A DNA stretch of 64,000 nucleotides, from contig NZ_CP010536.1 in the NCBI RefSeq assembly GCF_000832305.1, positions 682,001-746,000 of the forward strand. Direction: 5' to 3'. The notes under the pieces are model-generated. The model was not told where the DNA came from. It searched no databases and was given only the letters and a program-made list of their open reading frames with translations. The position numbers were made by a program, and so were the translations under genes. This document shows, in pieces, positions 8,157 to 16,334 of this stretch. Positions within the stretch are counted from its first letter, which is position 1, and every line of letters begins with the position of its first letter. The stretch is from Cupriavidus basilensis. Lineage in GTDB: Bacteria; Pseudomonadota; Gammaproteobacteria; Burkholderiales; Burkholderiaceae.

Positions 8157-8699
8157 TTACTGTGGTGGGTAGCCCGGCGGCGGCGGCGGTGGCGGAGGAT
8201 AGTAATACGTCGGCGCTGCAGCCGGACGCGGGGCCGAGGCCATGCGCCCGTAAACCGGTACCCGGTGGCCACTTGCGTACATGCATTGCACATACGCGGC
8301 GTCGTACCGGCGCTGGCTGCCGTAGCCGGCATATTGGGCATTGCCTGCCCCTACGGCGGCGCCGGTGAGCAGGCCCACGCCCGCGCCCACAGCCGCGCCC
8401 GAGCCGCCATTGAAGGCCGCGCCGGCCGCCGCGCCGAGCGCCGTGCCCACCACGGCGCTGCCTACCGCGCTGTTGGTGGCCGCCTGGTTGGCGGTGACGC
8501 CGCCTACCTGGCCAAGGGCGAACTGGCGGCAGCTATAGTCGTCGGCCCGGAACTGGTCGAAGTTCTTGCCTGTGCCCGGCAGCACCATCACGCTTGGCCC
8601 GCTGGGCATCACCGCGCAGCCGGCCAGGACCATCGCCGCGAGCGGCAGGCTCAGCAGGAGTGGCCGGCTTGGGCGCTTGAAGTGGTTAAGGACATTCAT
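8157..8699 (-). CDS. Glycine-zipper outer-membrane lipoprotein
   Basis: Predicted 180-residue lipoprotein. The signal peptide ends in the lipobox LAGC (Cys28). The centre (about 75-125) is a Gly/Ala-rich glycine-zipper segment (GSAVVGTALGAAAGAAF, then GAAVGAGVGLLTGAAVGAG) of the type that forms a membrane hairpin. A short C-terminal motif with YDAAYVQCMYASGHRVPVYG follows, and the protein ends in a run of prolines. Cys56 and the later Cys could pair. Proteins of this kind are abundant in Burkholderiales envelopes; function unknown. It lies 112 bp downstream of another glycine-rich exported protein on the same strand. Confidence 0.8.
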   Translation of the reverse strand: MNVLNHFKRPSRPLLLSLPLAAMVLAGCAVMPSGPSVMVLPGTGKNFDQFRADDYSCRQFALGQVGGVTANQAATNSAVGSAVVGTALGAAAGAAFNGGSGAAVGAGVGLLTGAAVGAGNAQYAGYGSQRRYDAAYVQCMYASGHRVPVYGRMASAPRPAAAPTYYYPPPPPPPPGYPPQ

Positions 8700-8811
8700 C
8701 TCGGCACCTCGGTACCTCGGTCATCGATCGTCGCCCGCGCGCACCGGCGCGGCGCGCCGTAAGCGCTTGGGAATTCAGCGTGCCTGCCTGTCAGGCGTCA
8801 AGCCCCAGGTG

Positions 8812-9306
8812 TCAGGCGGGAGGCTGTGCCGGCACCTTCTGCCAGCCGCCGGGGCAGGCCTTGATATACGGGTAGTAGCCATCCGGCCGCGTGCAGTGGT
8901 ACCAGTACGCCTGCTGCTGGGGCGCGGGCGCCGCGACACCGCCGCTGTCCATTTCCATCGTGCCGTCCTCGCCCTGCTCGATGTATTGCGGTGGCGAGGC
9001 CGGCACCTCGACGATCGCGGGCCCATAGGCGTAGCCGGGCGGGTAGTAGTACGGGTAGGGGTAGCCCCACCCATAGCCGTAGCCGAATCCGGGGCCGATA
9101 TAGACGCCTACGCCGCCGTGCCAGCCACCATGCCAGCCACCGCCGCCGTGCCATCCACCACCACCGTGCCATCCGCCACCACCGTGCCATCCGCCACCAC
9201 CACCACCACCGTGCCAGCCACCGCCACCTCTTCCCGCCAGCGCGGTACCGCTCGCGCCCAGCGCCGCCAACACCAGCAAAAGCTGGCCAACCCTACGCCC
9301 GTTCAT
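8812..9306 (-). CDS. Secreted Gly/His/Trp-repeat protein
   Basis: A 164-residue exported protein with a clear signal peptide ([20 protein letters not shown], cleavage after ALA at about 25). Next comes a run of [12 protein letters not shown] repeats (about 26-58), a Tyr/Gly/Pro-rich region ([20 protein letters not shown]) and a C-terminal module [20 protein letters not shown] with two cysteines, a module often seen in small beta-proteobacterial exported proteins. The evenly spaced histidines suggest metal binding, but this is inference. The in-frame reading region continues upstream into moaC-like sequence; the start at 9306 was chosen for the signal peptide. Confidence 0.75.
   Translation of the reverse strand: MNGRRVGQLLLVLAALGASGTALAGRGGGGWHGGGGGGGWHGGGGWHGGGGWHGGGGWHGGWHGGVGVYIGPGFGYGYGWGYPYPYYYPPGYAYGPAIVEVPASPPQYIEQGEDGTMEMDSGGVAAPAPQQQAYWYHCTRPDGYYPYIKACPGGWQKVPAQPPA
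9117..9236 (-). repeat. In-gene tandem repeats encoding Gly-rich WHGG units
   Basis: Imperfect CCACC/GCC-type repeats encode about six GGGGWHGG units on the minus strand. The nearly identical units make the copy number prone to in-frame slippage. Confidence 0.75.
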
Positions 9307-9545
9307 GTTGCCCACCTTGGATCGACGCGGAACGCGGTTCCGCTGGCAGCGCAGTTTGCGCCCCCTGACTGCATTGAATACCAATTTGCCGCAAGCCGCG
9401 ACGCACCGCGCTCTGGCGAAATGCGGCGTTACGCTTGTTACAGCGGAAGCGGCGCTGGCGCGGGACTGTGTCAGGATTGATAAGAAATGCGGCTCGTATC
9501 GGCGATGCGGATCAGGCACATGCGGCGGGTGCCGGGCAGCCTGCT

Positions 9546-9730
9546 CAGGTGCCCACCACCCAATCCCCCGATTTCCCCCATGCTTTTCCAGCAGCTTCAC
9601 ATCGCCCATCACCATGCCGCGATCCACCGCCACCTTGGTGAGCGAGATCGGGTGGCATGGCGGGATCAGGTCGGAGGTGCGCTTGGTGGCCATGATGGCA
9701 GCCACGCGCGCAATGCCTGGCACGTCGACT
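9546..9730 (-). pseudogene. moaC: Truncated, rearranged copy of moaC
   Basis: Nearly identical to parts of the intact moaC at 12065-12547 and in the same orientation. It reads [20 protein letters not shown] and then joins directly to [18 protein letters not shown]. About 140 bp present in the intact gene (around 12156-12295, including the catalytic EALT segment) is deleted at a short CCACCGCC/CCACGGCC similarity. One C is missing from a C-tract near the 3' end, shifting the last codons, and the LCHP motif has become PCHP. The N-terminal third is replaced by unrelated sequence. It cannot encode a working enzyme. Confidence 0.88.
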
Positions 9731-9776
9731 TCGGAAGCGATGCCGCGAACTGCATCGCTGATCGCTGTGGATTCTT

Positions 9777-10193
9777 CTACTTTCCGCTTGGCCCGCAACA
9801 TTCGTTAGGGCAGGCCGGAAGCAGGGAGATTTCGACACGCCTCCCGTTGCTCACATCGCCCGGCCTGTACACGCCAACGTGTTCTTGCACAGGCACCTGA
9901 TTGAAGTTCGTCTCTTTCAAGGCATGCGCGACCGCGTGGAGACGTTCCGCCGCCAGGGATTTGGGGCGACTCTCGCCTTCCTCGGCATAGCCCCCGACCG
10001 TGATGGCCGTTTGCCTCGGGTACTTGATGCGCTGATCGACCATCCAGTTCGCCAGGCGGAGCATTTCGGATGCGGTCACAACACTTGAGTTGGGCGCGAA
10101 GTAAACGTCGATGTTCTTGCCCGGCATGCACGCATGCGCGCACTGCATCGACAAGAATGCCGACAGCGCAAGAACGATGTTAGCCGCGCTCAT
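9777..10193 (-). CDS. Small OmpA-like periplasmic protein (candidate immunity protein)
   Basis: A 138-residue exported protein: N-terminal signal peptide [21 protein letters not shown], then an OmpA/MotB-like C-terminal domain. The pattern visible is [49 protein letters not shown] and GRRVEISL, although the usual peptidoglycan-binding Asp and Arg positions are only partly kept. There are cysteines at 18 and 22 and a CPNECC cluster at the C-terminus. The start overlaps the last 14 bases of the PAAR-peptidase gene, implying translational coupling. A periplasmic partner made with a secreted peptidase suggests an immunity role; an accessory or cell-wall-binding role is also possible. Confidence 0.65.
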   Translation of the reverse strand: MSAANIVLALSAFLSMQCAHACMPGKNIDVYFAPNSSVVTASEMLRLANWMVDQRIKYPRQTAITVGGYAEEGESRPKSLAAERLHAVAHALKETNFNQVPVQEHVGVYRPGDVSNGRRVEISLLPACPNECCGPSGK

Positions 10194-11142
10194 AGATCAC
10201 ATACCCCGCAATGCTGTCCGCGTTCTGAAGTGTCAGTTCGGGCCGAGTTTTTGCGAACTTTAAACACTCGCTCATGAAATACTCGATATCTCGCGCACCA
10301 AAGGTATCGGCAAAGTGCGAGACTTCGTGAATCAGCGTTGAAACCTGAGAATCCGCAGTATAGGAATAATCCCGCAACTCACAGAATTCCAGATGGATTG
10401 CGATGGTGTGGGTTCGCGTGTCCGGCGCGCAAACTTCGGCTACGACTCCGACTTTCTTCTTGGAATTTGAGGTGCAGCCGACGTGCGCCATCGCGCTTTC
10501 GGAGTATCGAACGAAATTGTCGGGCGTTAGCATAGCTAGAACACCGCGTAGGCGACCAAGTCCTCCCGTCAAGCTTGCCCGGGTAGGAGCATCATCAGAC
10601 CCGAACCATTCCGAGACCCGGAATCTGTCAGCTGACGACCATCTCTTTAGTTCGGTTAGTCGTTTATCGACGAGGGATACGGCTTTGTTGCGCCGCTCCA
10701 TCACGAGCCGAGCAAATTCCTCGTTCGTCATGTTCGGGCAGATCCGGTCCGGATCGTCAGCAAGCTTACTGCCGTGCATGTTTTCCACAAGCTTACTCCG
10801 TGCCGCGGATGACAGCGTGCTGGTGGTATCGGCGGACATGCGAATACCGTTGCCGAGGCTCACCTCGATGGTGAAGTCGTTCTGTGAGGCGATGACGATT
10901 GGTTTCACCGGGCATTCGCAATTGACTCGGGCACCTTCCACAAGGATTTGCTGCCCCATAAGGTCGAACGACGGATAGCAATCATTGGTCACTATGCCGC
11001 CCCTTTTGCACGCCGGGCAGGTTGCGAAGTCGCCTTCGATTGCCACGTTGACGCCGTGATGAAGCATCGCTCCGGTGCCCACTAACACGCCATTTGTGCT
11101 AGTCCGGTCACCGTTGCGCAGTGCGTTTCGCATATCGATCAT
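10180..11142 (-). CDS. PAAR-domain metallopeptidase, predicted type VI secretion effector
   Basis: A 320-residue two-domain protein. Residues 1 to about 100 form a PAAR-like spike domain (NGDRTSTNGVLVGTGAMLHH, then a VAIEGDFATCPACKRGG segment and GARVNCECPVKPIV), the tip that loads effectors on VgrG. The C-terminal part is an M35/Lys-MEP type zinc peptidase: HEVSHFADTFGARD (His272, Glu273, His276; Asp285 as third ligand) and the later NADS motif typical of this clan. No signal peptide. The ATG at 11142 has a GGGAGA ribosome site; a second ATG lies nine bases on. The gene is visibly AT-richer than its neighbours and no VgrG or other secretion gene is in the window, so it would be an orphan effector. 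Target unknown. Confidence 0.82.
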   Translation of the reverse strand: MIDMRNALRNGDRTSTNGVLVGTGAMLHHGVNVAIEGDFATCPACKRGGIVTNDCYPSFDLMGQQILVEGARVNCECPVKPIVIASQNDFTIEVSLGNGIRMSADTTSTLSSAARSKLVENMHGSKLADDPDRICPNMTNEEFARLVMERRNKAVSLVDKRLTELKRWSSADRFRVSEWFGSDDAPTRASLTGGLGRLRGVLAMLTPDNFVRYSESAMAHVGCTSNSKKKVGVVAEVCAPDTRTHTIAIHLEFCELRDYSYTADSQVSTLIHEVSHFADTFGARDIEYFMSECLKFAKTRPELTLQNADSIAGYVIYERG

Positions 11143-11229
11143 CGTTCAATCTCCCTATTCGTCATTGATGCGGAGTATTTGTCGGCAGGAGGCGATGAGA
11201 CTTACTCATGCGTGATGGTCCTTGTTTCG

Positions 11230-11487
11230 CTTCGCCAAAAAAACACTTCAATGGGCACGAAGTGCCATCCTGCGCTTCAGGGCCGTATATCGCTTTGGCG
11301 TCAACAGGAGCCTTGCCGGGGACGTGTGGAATTGCTGTCGCGACGGCTTGATTCCGCTCCCTTTTAGCCACGTTGGGTACTCCGTCCTTAGGCTCGTATG
11401 CCACCAGAACCTAAGGTCTGGCTTGGTGTGCGGGACATGCCCACGCGCACGCGGCACGCGAGGATAAAGATGGTCTGTCCAATCCAT
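11230..11487 (-). CDS. Small ORF of unknown function upstream of the PAAR gene
   Basis: An ATG at 11487 preceded by an excellent GGAGG ribosome site opens a reading frame (MDWTDHLYPRVPRARGHVPH) of about 80 codons, stopping near 11248. A second frame (ATG about 11404, MAYEPKDGVPNVAKRERNQA) overlaps it and runs to 11162. Neither resembles a family I recognise. The two might be halves of one gene split by a frameshift, perhaps an adaptor for the PAAR protein, or fortuitous. Coordinates of the 3' end are approximate. AT-rich promoter-like DNA with palindromes lies upstream. Confidence 0.3.
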
Positions 11488-11501
11488 CTCCCTCCGTTGT
11501 T

Positions 11502-11549
11502 GCACAGCAATCTGTGCTGTTAGCCAGATATATAGAAAAGACTAGTCTT
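11502..11549 (-). promoter_or_regulatory. Palindromes in the AT-rich promoter region of the PAAR operon
   Basis: Two palindromes precede the GGAGG-preceded ATG: GCACAG-N4-CTGTGC (11502-11517) and AAGACTAGTCTT (11538-11549), with a TATATA -10-like element between them (about 11528-11534, minus strand). They may be operators for the effector operon. Confidence 0.4.
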
Positions 11550-11599
11550 ATGAAATCAGACGAATCCGGAAAAATGTGAATTTCCGTCAACAAGCATCA

Positions 11600-12064
11600 G
11601 TCGGCTGCTGGCTTATTGTTCCCAGACAAGTTGCGGGGTGCCCAGAAAAATCAATGGGTTACAGGTTTTCACGGCGAGCGTGATAGCTGGGGATAGCCAA
11701 GGATTGGGCCGACCTACCGGCTAGGCCGCTTCGAGCAATGCCTGTTCCTCAAGGGTGCCGGGAACTCGGGTTCTCGCCGAGGCGCGGAAGGCCTTGCGTA
11801 CCATCGCTACGGGGGTCGGGACATTGAGTTCTCATTCCCGCCTTGCGTGGTTGGTGATTGCGCTCAGGTCGCCACTTCACTGACAACCGTGGCCTAGGCG
11901 ACCTCACGCATCTGCATAGCGCGGCGCTCAACTACTACCTTGGAACCGAAGAATTTGCGACTTTTAATGCACCCATAAGGCTGGGGTGAGCCTATCGGGA
12001 CCCACATGGAAAGCAGTGGGGGGGCGTAAGGGCGGGCTGAGAATGGCTTAATGAAATCAGATGC
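11600..12064. other. Unassigned DNA between the PAAR island and moaC
   Basis: About 460 bp with no credible gene. Short reading frames exist (for example minus strand 11749-11931) but show no recognisable sequence or start signals, and they switch frame as decayed coding DNA does. It probably contains remnants of the event that brought in the island; no integrase, terminal repeat or tRNA is visible. Confidence 0.4.
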
Positions 12065-12547
12065 TTAGGTCTTTTCGGCCACCCAATCCCCCGATTTCCC
12101 CCCATGCTTTTCCAGCAGCTTCACATCCCCAATCACCATCCCCCGATCCACCGCCTTGCACATGTCGTAGATGGTCAGCAGCGCCACCTGCACGCCGGTC
12201 AGCGCTTCCATTTCCACGCCGGTCTGGCCGTGGGTCTCGGTGCGCACGGTGCAGCGGATGGTGGCGCTGGCCTCGTCCATCGCGTAGTCCACGGCCACCT
12301 TGGTGAGCGAGATCGGGTGGCATAGCGGGATCAGGTCGGAGGTGCGCTTGGTGGCCATGATGGCAGCCACGCGCGCGATGCCTAGCACGTCGCCCTTCTT
12401 GGCCGTGCCGTCGCGCACCAGTGCAAAGGTGGCGGGCAGCATGGTGATGGTGCCGGTGGCGACGGCCACGCGGTGGCTGTGTGCCTTGGCGCCGACGTCG
12501 ACCATATGGGCTTGTCCGGCGGAATCGAAATGGGTGAGCTGGCTCAT
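12065..12547 (-). CDS. moaC: Cyclic pyranopterin monophosphate synthase MoaC
   Basis: Molybdenum cofactor biosynthesis: converts 3',8-cyclo-7,8-dihydroguanosine triphosphate (the MoaA product) to cyclic pyranopterin monophosphate. The 160-residue product has the family motifs [19 protein letters not shown] at the N-terminus, [12 protein letters not shown] with the catalytic His, [15 protein letters not shown] with Glu, MCKAVDRGM with Asp and the terminal [19 protein letters not shown] 12547 gives the usual length; the reading frame extends upstream without homology. It is divergent from the M48 protease gene. A degraded copy lies 2.5 kb away in the same orientation. Confidence 0.97.
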   Translation of the reverse strand: MSQLTHFDSAGQAHMVDVGAKAHSHRVAVATGTITMLPATFALVRDGTAKKGDVLGIARVAAIMATKRTSDLIPLCHPISLTKVAVDYAMDEASATIRCTVRTETHGQTGVEMEALTGVQVALLTIYDMCKAVDRGMVIGDVKLLEKHGGKSGDWVAEKT

Positions 12548-12677
12548 GGCGTGGACCTGGCGGATGCGGGGCAATGAATGCGTGACGGATGCGCTTGCCG
12601 CGCATGCCGGGGCAGGGCGTGGCAAGACCGGGCGGCGCCCGATGGGAATGGCTTCCGGAGGCCGCTATCATAGCAAC

Positions 12678-14450
12678 ATGCGCAAGAACCAAACGCTCGC
12701 CGGAGCGCTCTCCTCGCCTGCCCGCCAGGCGCGCCTCATGTCTTCCAGGACTTCCTTGGGCCTCGCCCGCCGCTCGCTGGCGGCGCTGGTGGCGCTGACG
12801 ATGGCGTTGCCCGCCTGGCCCCAGCAGCGGCTGCTGCTCAACGATTCCACGCGTACCGCGGCGGCCGCGGCCGCACCGGGGAGCGACAGCCGCGACGGCA
12901 GCGACCAGGTCTATGACAACCTGAACCGCAGCGTGAAGGCGGGGCAGAAATCCGATTTTGGCCTGCGCAGCAACAACACCGTGGTGGAGACCTCCGGCGT
13001 GCAGCTGCCCGACCTGGGCGATCCGTCCACCGCATCGCTCACGCCCGACATGGAGCGGCGCCTGGGCGAGCGCATCATGCGCGACATCCGGCGCGACCCG
13101 GACTACGTGTCCGATCCGCTGCTGGCCGATTACCTGAACGCGCTCGGCTATCGCCTGGTGCAGGCGGCGCGTCGGCAGAACATCTCTGGCTCCACCGGCG
13201 CCGGCACCTTTGCCACGGGGTTCGAGCTGTTCGCGGTGCGCGATCGCAGCATCAACGCCTTTGCGCTGCCCGGCGGGTATATCGGCGTGCACACCGGCCT
13301 GCTGGTGCAGTCCGATACCGAGTCCGAGCTGGCCTCGGTGCTGGGCCACGAAATCGGCCACGTGATGCAGCGGCATATCGCGCGCGGCATCACCACGCAG
13401 GACCAGTCGATGTGGATCGCGCTGGCCTCGATGGTGCTGGCAGGCCTTGCCGCCACCAAGAGCGGCGACGCGGCCGCGGCGCTGGCCATGGGCGGGCAGG
13501 CGGCGGCGGTGTCCAACCAGCTGTCCTTCTCGCGCGGCGCGGAGCGCGAGGCCGACCGGGTCGGCTTCCAGATCATGACCGCTGCCGGGTTTGACCCGCA
13601 GGGCATGCCTGACTTCTTCAAGCGGCTGCAACGCGTGATGGGGATTTCGGAAAGCTCGGTGCCGTCGTACGTGCGCACCCACCCGCTCACCTCGGAGCGC
13701 ATCGCCGACATGCAGGACCGCGTGAGCCATGTGGCGGTGCGCCACGTGGCGAGCACGCCCGAGTACGAGTTCGCGCGGATGCGCGCCCGCATCCTGCAGG
13801 AAACCTCGCCTAGCGATCTGCAGAACGCGCGCGCGGCGCTGCAGACGCAACTGGCGTCAGCCTCGCCGGCGCGCCTGCCCGCGCTCCACTACGGCATCGC
13901 GTTCGCCGAGCAGCGGTTGGGCCGCAACGCCGCGGCCCAGCAGTCGCTGGCCGAAGCCCGCCGCTTGTACGGCACGATCCCCGGCGCTACCTCGGGCAGC
14001 CCGATGCTGGATGTGATGGCGATCGAGCTGGCGCGCGCCCAGGGCCGGCAGCAGGACGCGCTGAACCAGGCGGCGGCGTCGATGAAAGCGTTCCCGTTGT
14101 CGCACGCGTTGGCGCTGAGCTATGCGGCGACCTTGCTCGACGCCGGCCGCACGGACCAGGCGGTGACCTTCCTGCGCGAGCGCACGCGCGAGGAAATCGC
14201 CCGCTCCGAGTGGTGGGACATGCTGGCGCGGGCCTACGCCGCGCAGGGCCGGCGCGTGCAGCAGCACCAGGCGCTGGCGGAGAAATACGCGGTGGATGGC
14301 GCCTACCAGGCCGCCATCGAGCAGTTGCAGATCGCACGCAAGGCAGGCGACGGCGATTTCTACACGCTGTCGGAAGTCGATGCGCGGCTGCACCAGCTGG
14401 AGCGCCAGTACCGCGAGGAGAAGCAGGACAACAAGGGCATGCCTAACTGA
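12678..14450 (+). CDS. M48 family metalloprotease with TPR domain (BepA/YfgC-like)
   Basis: Periplasmic zinc protease of the BepA type, a quality-control protease/chaperone for outer-membrane protein and LPS-transporter assembly. The 590-residue product has a signal peptide (core RRSLAALVALTMALPAWP), an M48 domain with LGHEIGHVMQRHIARG and the third ligand in EREADRVGF, and a C-terminal set of TPR-like helices (about 390-590). The family's usual length is near 490; the excess is a long signal region and a low-complexity Ala/Ser stretch after it. The start could instead be ATG 12738, which gives a more normal signal peptide. Divergent from moaC. Confidence 0.9.
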   Translation: MRKNQTLAGALSSPARQARLMSSRTSLGLARRSLAALVALTMALPAWPQQRLLLNDSTRTAAAAAAPGSDSRDGSDQVYDNLNRSVKAGQKSDFGLRSNNTVVETSGVQLPDLGDPSTASLTPDMERRLGERIMRDIRRDPDYVSDPLLADYLNALGYRLVQAARRQNISGSTGAGTFATGFELFAVRDRSINAFALPGGYIGVHTGLLVQSDTESELASVLGHEIGHVMQRHIARGITTQDQSMWIALASMVLAGLAATKSGDAAAALAMGGQAAAVSNQLSFSRGAEREADRVGFQIMTAAGFDPQGMPDFFKRLQRVMGISESSVPSYVRTHPLTSERIADMQDRVSHVAVRHVASTPEYEFARMRARILQETSPSDLQNARAALQTQLASASPARLPALHYGIAFAEQRLGRNAAAQQSLAEARRLYGTIPGATSGSPMLDVMAIELARAQGRQQDALNQAAASMKAFPLSHALALSYAATLLDAGRTDQAVTFLRERTREEIARSEWWDMLARAYAAQGRRVQQHQALAEKYAVDGAYQAAIEQLQIARKAGDGDFYTLSEVDARLHQLERQYREEKQDNKGMPN

Positions 14451-14460
14451 TGCTCATGTT

Positions 14461-14512
14461 CAGGCCGCCTGCCCAGGCCGCCTGCCCAGGCCGCCTGCTC
14501 AGGCCGCCTGTT
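14461..14512 (+). repeat. Four tandem copies of a 13-bp unit at a convergent gene junction
   Basis: Units CAGGCCGCCTGCC begin at 14461, 14474, 14487 and 14500; the last two have single changes at the end. Each unit contains the palindrome CAGGCNGCCTG-like core. The array runs across the stop codon (14499-14501) of the minus-strand gene that follows. Confidence 0.85.
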
Positions 14513-15110
14513 CACCCGCAGGCGGTTGCGGCTGGCGCACAAAGCCGTAGCGCGCCGGCACTTCATCCTCGGCGATCGGCTCGATCTGCACGTCGGCGCC
14601 GTTGAAATGAAATACGCCGAGATTGGCCCCGCAGGCCTCGCCGTGCCAGGTGCAGGCGCTGCTAAAGCCATCCAGGTCATGGTCGTGCAGCAGCGCGGCT
14701 TGCGGGCCGCCAGCGCTTTCACCCCCTTCACCCCCCTCACCCTCCACCGTGCCGACCAGCACCACATTGCCGTGCTCGTCCGCATGGCATGCATGCAGCG
14801 TGAAGGCGCGCTGAGAGGTGGTGTGCAGCTTGCCCTGGTGCAGCCGCACGATCCACGGCGCATAGGCCAGCGACACGAACACGCGCTGCGGGCCGTTCTG
14901 GAAATACCAGCCGCCGCGTTCGTCGCGCTGGTAGTTGCGCTCGATAAAGGCGATCAGCGCATCGTGGCGGATCGGGTCGCCGGACAGGCCGTGCTGCTGG
15001 GCGTACTCGTTGCGCATGCGCCATTGCCCGCGCCGGTCCAGCGCCAGCCAGCCGTAGCAGTTGGGTACGTTGGGCCAGCGGGCCATGGCTTGCTTGACTG
15101 TCTCATCCAT
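14499..15110 (-). CDS. Conserved beta-proteobacterial protein of unknown function
   Basis: A 203-residue cytoplasmic protein without signal peptide or membrane segments. The N-terminal part (MDETVKQAMARWPNVPNCYG, then GWLALDRRGQWRMRNEYAQQ and ERNYQRDERGGWYFQNGPQR) looks like a compact conserved domain; the C-terminal half (AACTWHGEACGAN-like TWHGEAC segment) resembles a family repeatedly seen in Burkholderiaceae with a DUF name that I cannot state with certainty. ATG 15110 was chosen because conserved sequence begins there. Same strand and close to the YheT hydrolase gene upstream (77 bp), so probably co-transcribed. Confidence 0.65.
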   Translation of the reverse strand: MDETVKQAMARWPNVPNCYGWLALDRRGQWRMRNEYAQQHGLSGDPIRHDALIAFIERNYQRDERGGWYFQNGPQRVFVSLAYAPWIVRLHQGKLHTTSQRAFTLHACHADEHGNVVLVGTVEGEGGEGGESAGGPQAALLHDHDLDGFSSACTWHGEACGANLGVFHFNGADVQIEPIAEDEVPARYGFVRQPQPPAGEQAA

Positions 15111-15187
15111 TTTCGGTGCCTCCTTGCGGGACCGCCCGTGCCGGGGCATTCCGCTCGCATTCGTTCTAGTGACGCTGAGCCAGTGCG

Positions 15188-16255
15188 CTAGGCCACGGCG
15201 TCGAAAAACCGCAGGATGCGCGCCGGCAGCCACTCGATATGCCCCGCAAAGGGCAGCACCGGCAGCGCGCGCAGCCTATCTTCGCGCGGTGTCATGAAAC
15301 CGACGTGACCACCGTGCTCGGGCTGTTCCAGCCAGACCTGCGGGCTGACCTCGGCGGGGCCAGGCAGGTAGCGCGCTGGCAGGAAGGGATCGTTGCGCGC
15401 GTTGAGCACCAGCGTGGGCACTTTGATTTCGCCGAGCACCGGCTTGCTGGAGGCGCGCGCCCAGTAGTCATCGGTATCGCGAAAGCCGTGCAGCGGCGCC
15501 GTCACGATATTGTCGAAGGCGTACAGGTCGCGGCTGGCGAGCATGGCCTCGCGGTCGAACAGCCGGGGATACTGGCTCAGCTTGGCCAGCGACTTGCGCT
15601 TCAGGGTTTGCAGGAACATGCGCGTGTACAGCATGTTGAAGCCTTGCGACAGCGCTGCGCCGCCGCCGGCCAGGTCCAGCGGCGCCGAGACCGATGCCGC
15701 CGCGCTGATATGGCCTGCGGCGCTGCCTTGTTCGCCCAGCAAGCGCAGCAGGGCATTGCCGCCGAGCGAAATGCCCACCACCAGCAGCTTGCGCCCGTGG
15801 CCGCAGTACTGCCGGTGCAGCCGCTCCAGGATCCAGTGGAGTTCCTCGGAGTCTCCCGAGTGATAGAAGCGCGGCGCCAGGTTCAGCTCGCCCGAGCAGC
15901 CACGAAAGTGCGGGATCACGCCCTGCCAGCCGCGCGCCGCCAGCGCATGCATCATGGCCTGTGCGTAATGGCTGCCGGAGTCGCCTTCCAGGCCATGGAA
16001 CATCACCAGCAGCGGGGTATCGGGCGTGACCGGGTGCGTGGTCCAGTCCAGGTCGACGAAGTCATCGTCCGGGGCGGTCCAGCGCTCGCGCTTGAAGGCC
16101 ACGCGCGGCGGGCGCTGCGTGAAGCGTGCCGCAATGATGGTTTGGGCGTGGCCGCCGGCGAGCCACCAGGGCATGCGGCGGCCGCCGCCGAACGGGTCGG
16201 TGGCGCGGAGGTCGTCCGGCGCGGGCCGGTGGTGCGAAGGTGGAAGCTGGCTCAT
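15188..16255 (-). CDS. YheT-family alpha/beta hydrolase
   Basis: Putative cytoplasmic hydrolase of the YheT family (E. coli YheT, human ABHD1/3 relatives), substrate unknown. The 355-residue product begins with the family signature PWWLAGGHAQTI. The oxyanion segment LLVMFHGLEGDSGSHYAQAM is at about 80-100, the nucleophile elbow GISLGGNALLRLLGEQG contains Ser near 160, the acid is expected in NARNDPF near 285, and the catalytic His is in EHGGHVGF near 315. Length matches the family. It forms a minus-strand run with the downstream unknown gene. Confidence 0.92.
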   Translation of the reverse strand: MSQLPPSHHRPAPDDLRATDPFGGGRRMPWWLAGGHAQTIIAARFTQRPPRVAFKRERWTAPDDDFVDLDWTTHPVTPDTPLLVMFHGLEGDSGSHYAQAMMHALAARGWQGVIPHFRGCSGELNLAPRFYHSGDSEELHWILERLHRQYCGHGRKLLVVGISLGGNALLRLLGEQGSAAGHISAAASVSAPLDLAGGGAALSQGFNMLYTRMFLQTLKRKSLAKLSQYPRLFDREAMLASRDLYAFDNIVTAPLHGFRDTDDYWARASSKPVLGEIKVPTLVLNARNDPFLPARYLPGPAEVSPQVWLEQPEHGGHVGFMTPREDRLRALPVLPFAGHIEWLPARILRFFDAVA

Positions 16256-16334
16256 GCCTGCAAGGCGATAGGCGATAGGCGGTCAAGCGACGCGGCGTAA
16301 CAGGCTGGCCGGCCCGTCACGCGCGCGCCCAGTC

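Noticed and set aside
8812..9801. One 329-codon minus-strand frame joining moaC-like sequence to the Gly/His/Trp protein
   Set aside because: The joined frame is fortuitous: the moaC part is a decayed fragment, and the second part has its own signal peptide starting at 9306.
12057..13850. A 597-codon minus-strand frame through the M48 protease gene and past moaC
   Set aside because: It is antisense to the M48 gene and then overlaps moaC in a different frame; no start or homology supports it.
556..14512. The 13-bp arrays at 556 and 14461 as CRISPR-like or phage attachment repeats
   Set aside because: Units are directly adjacent without spacers, unrelated to each other in sequence, and no integrase or cas gene is near.
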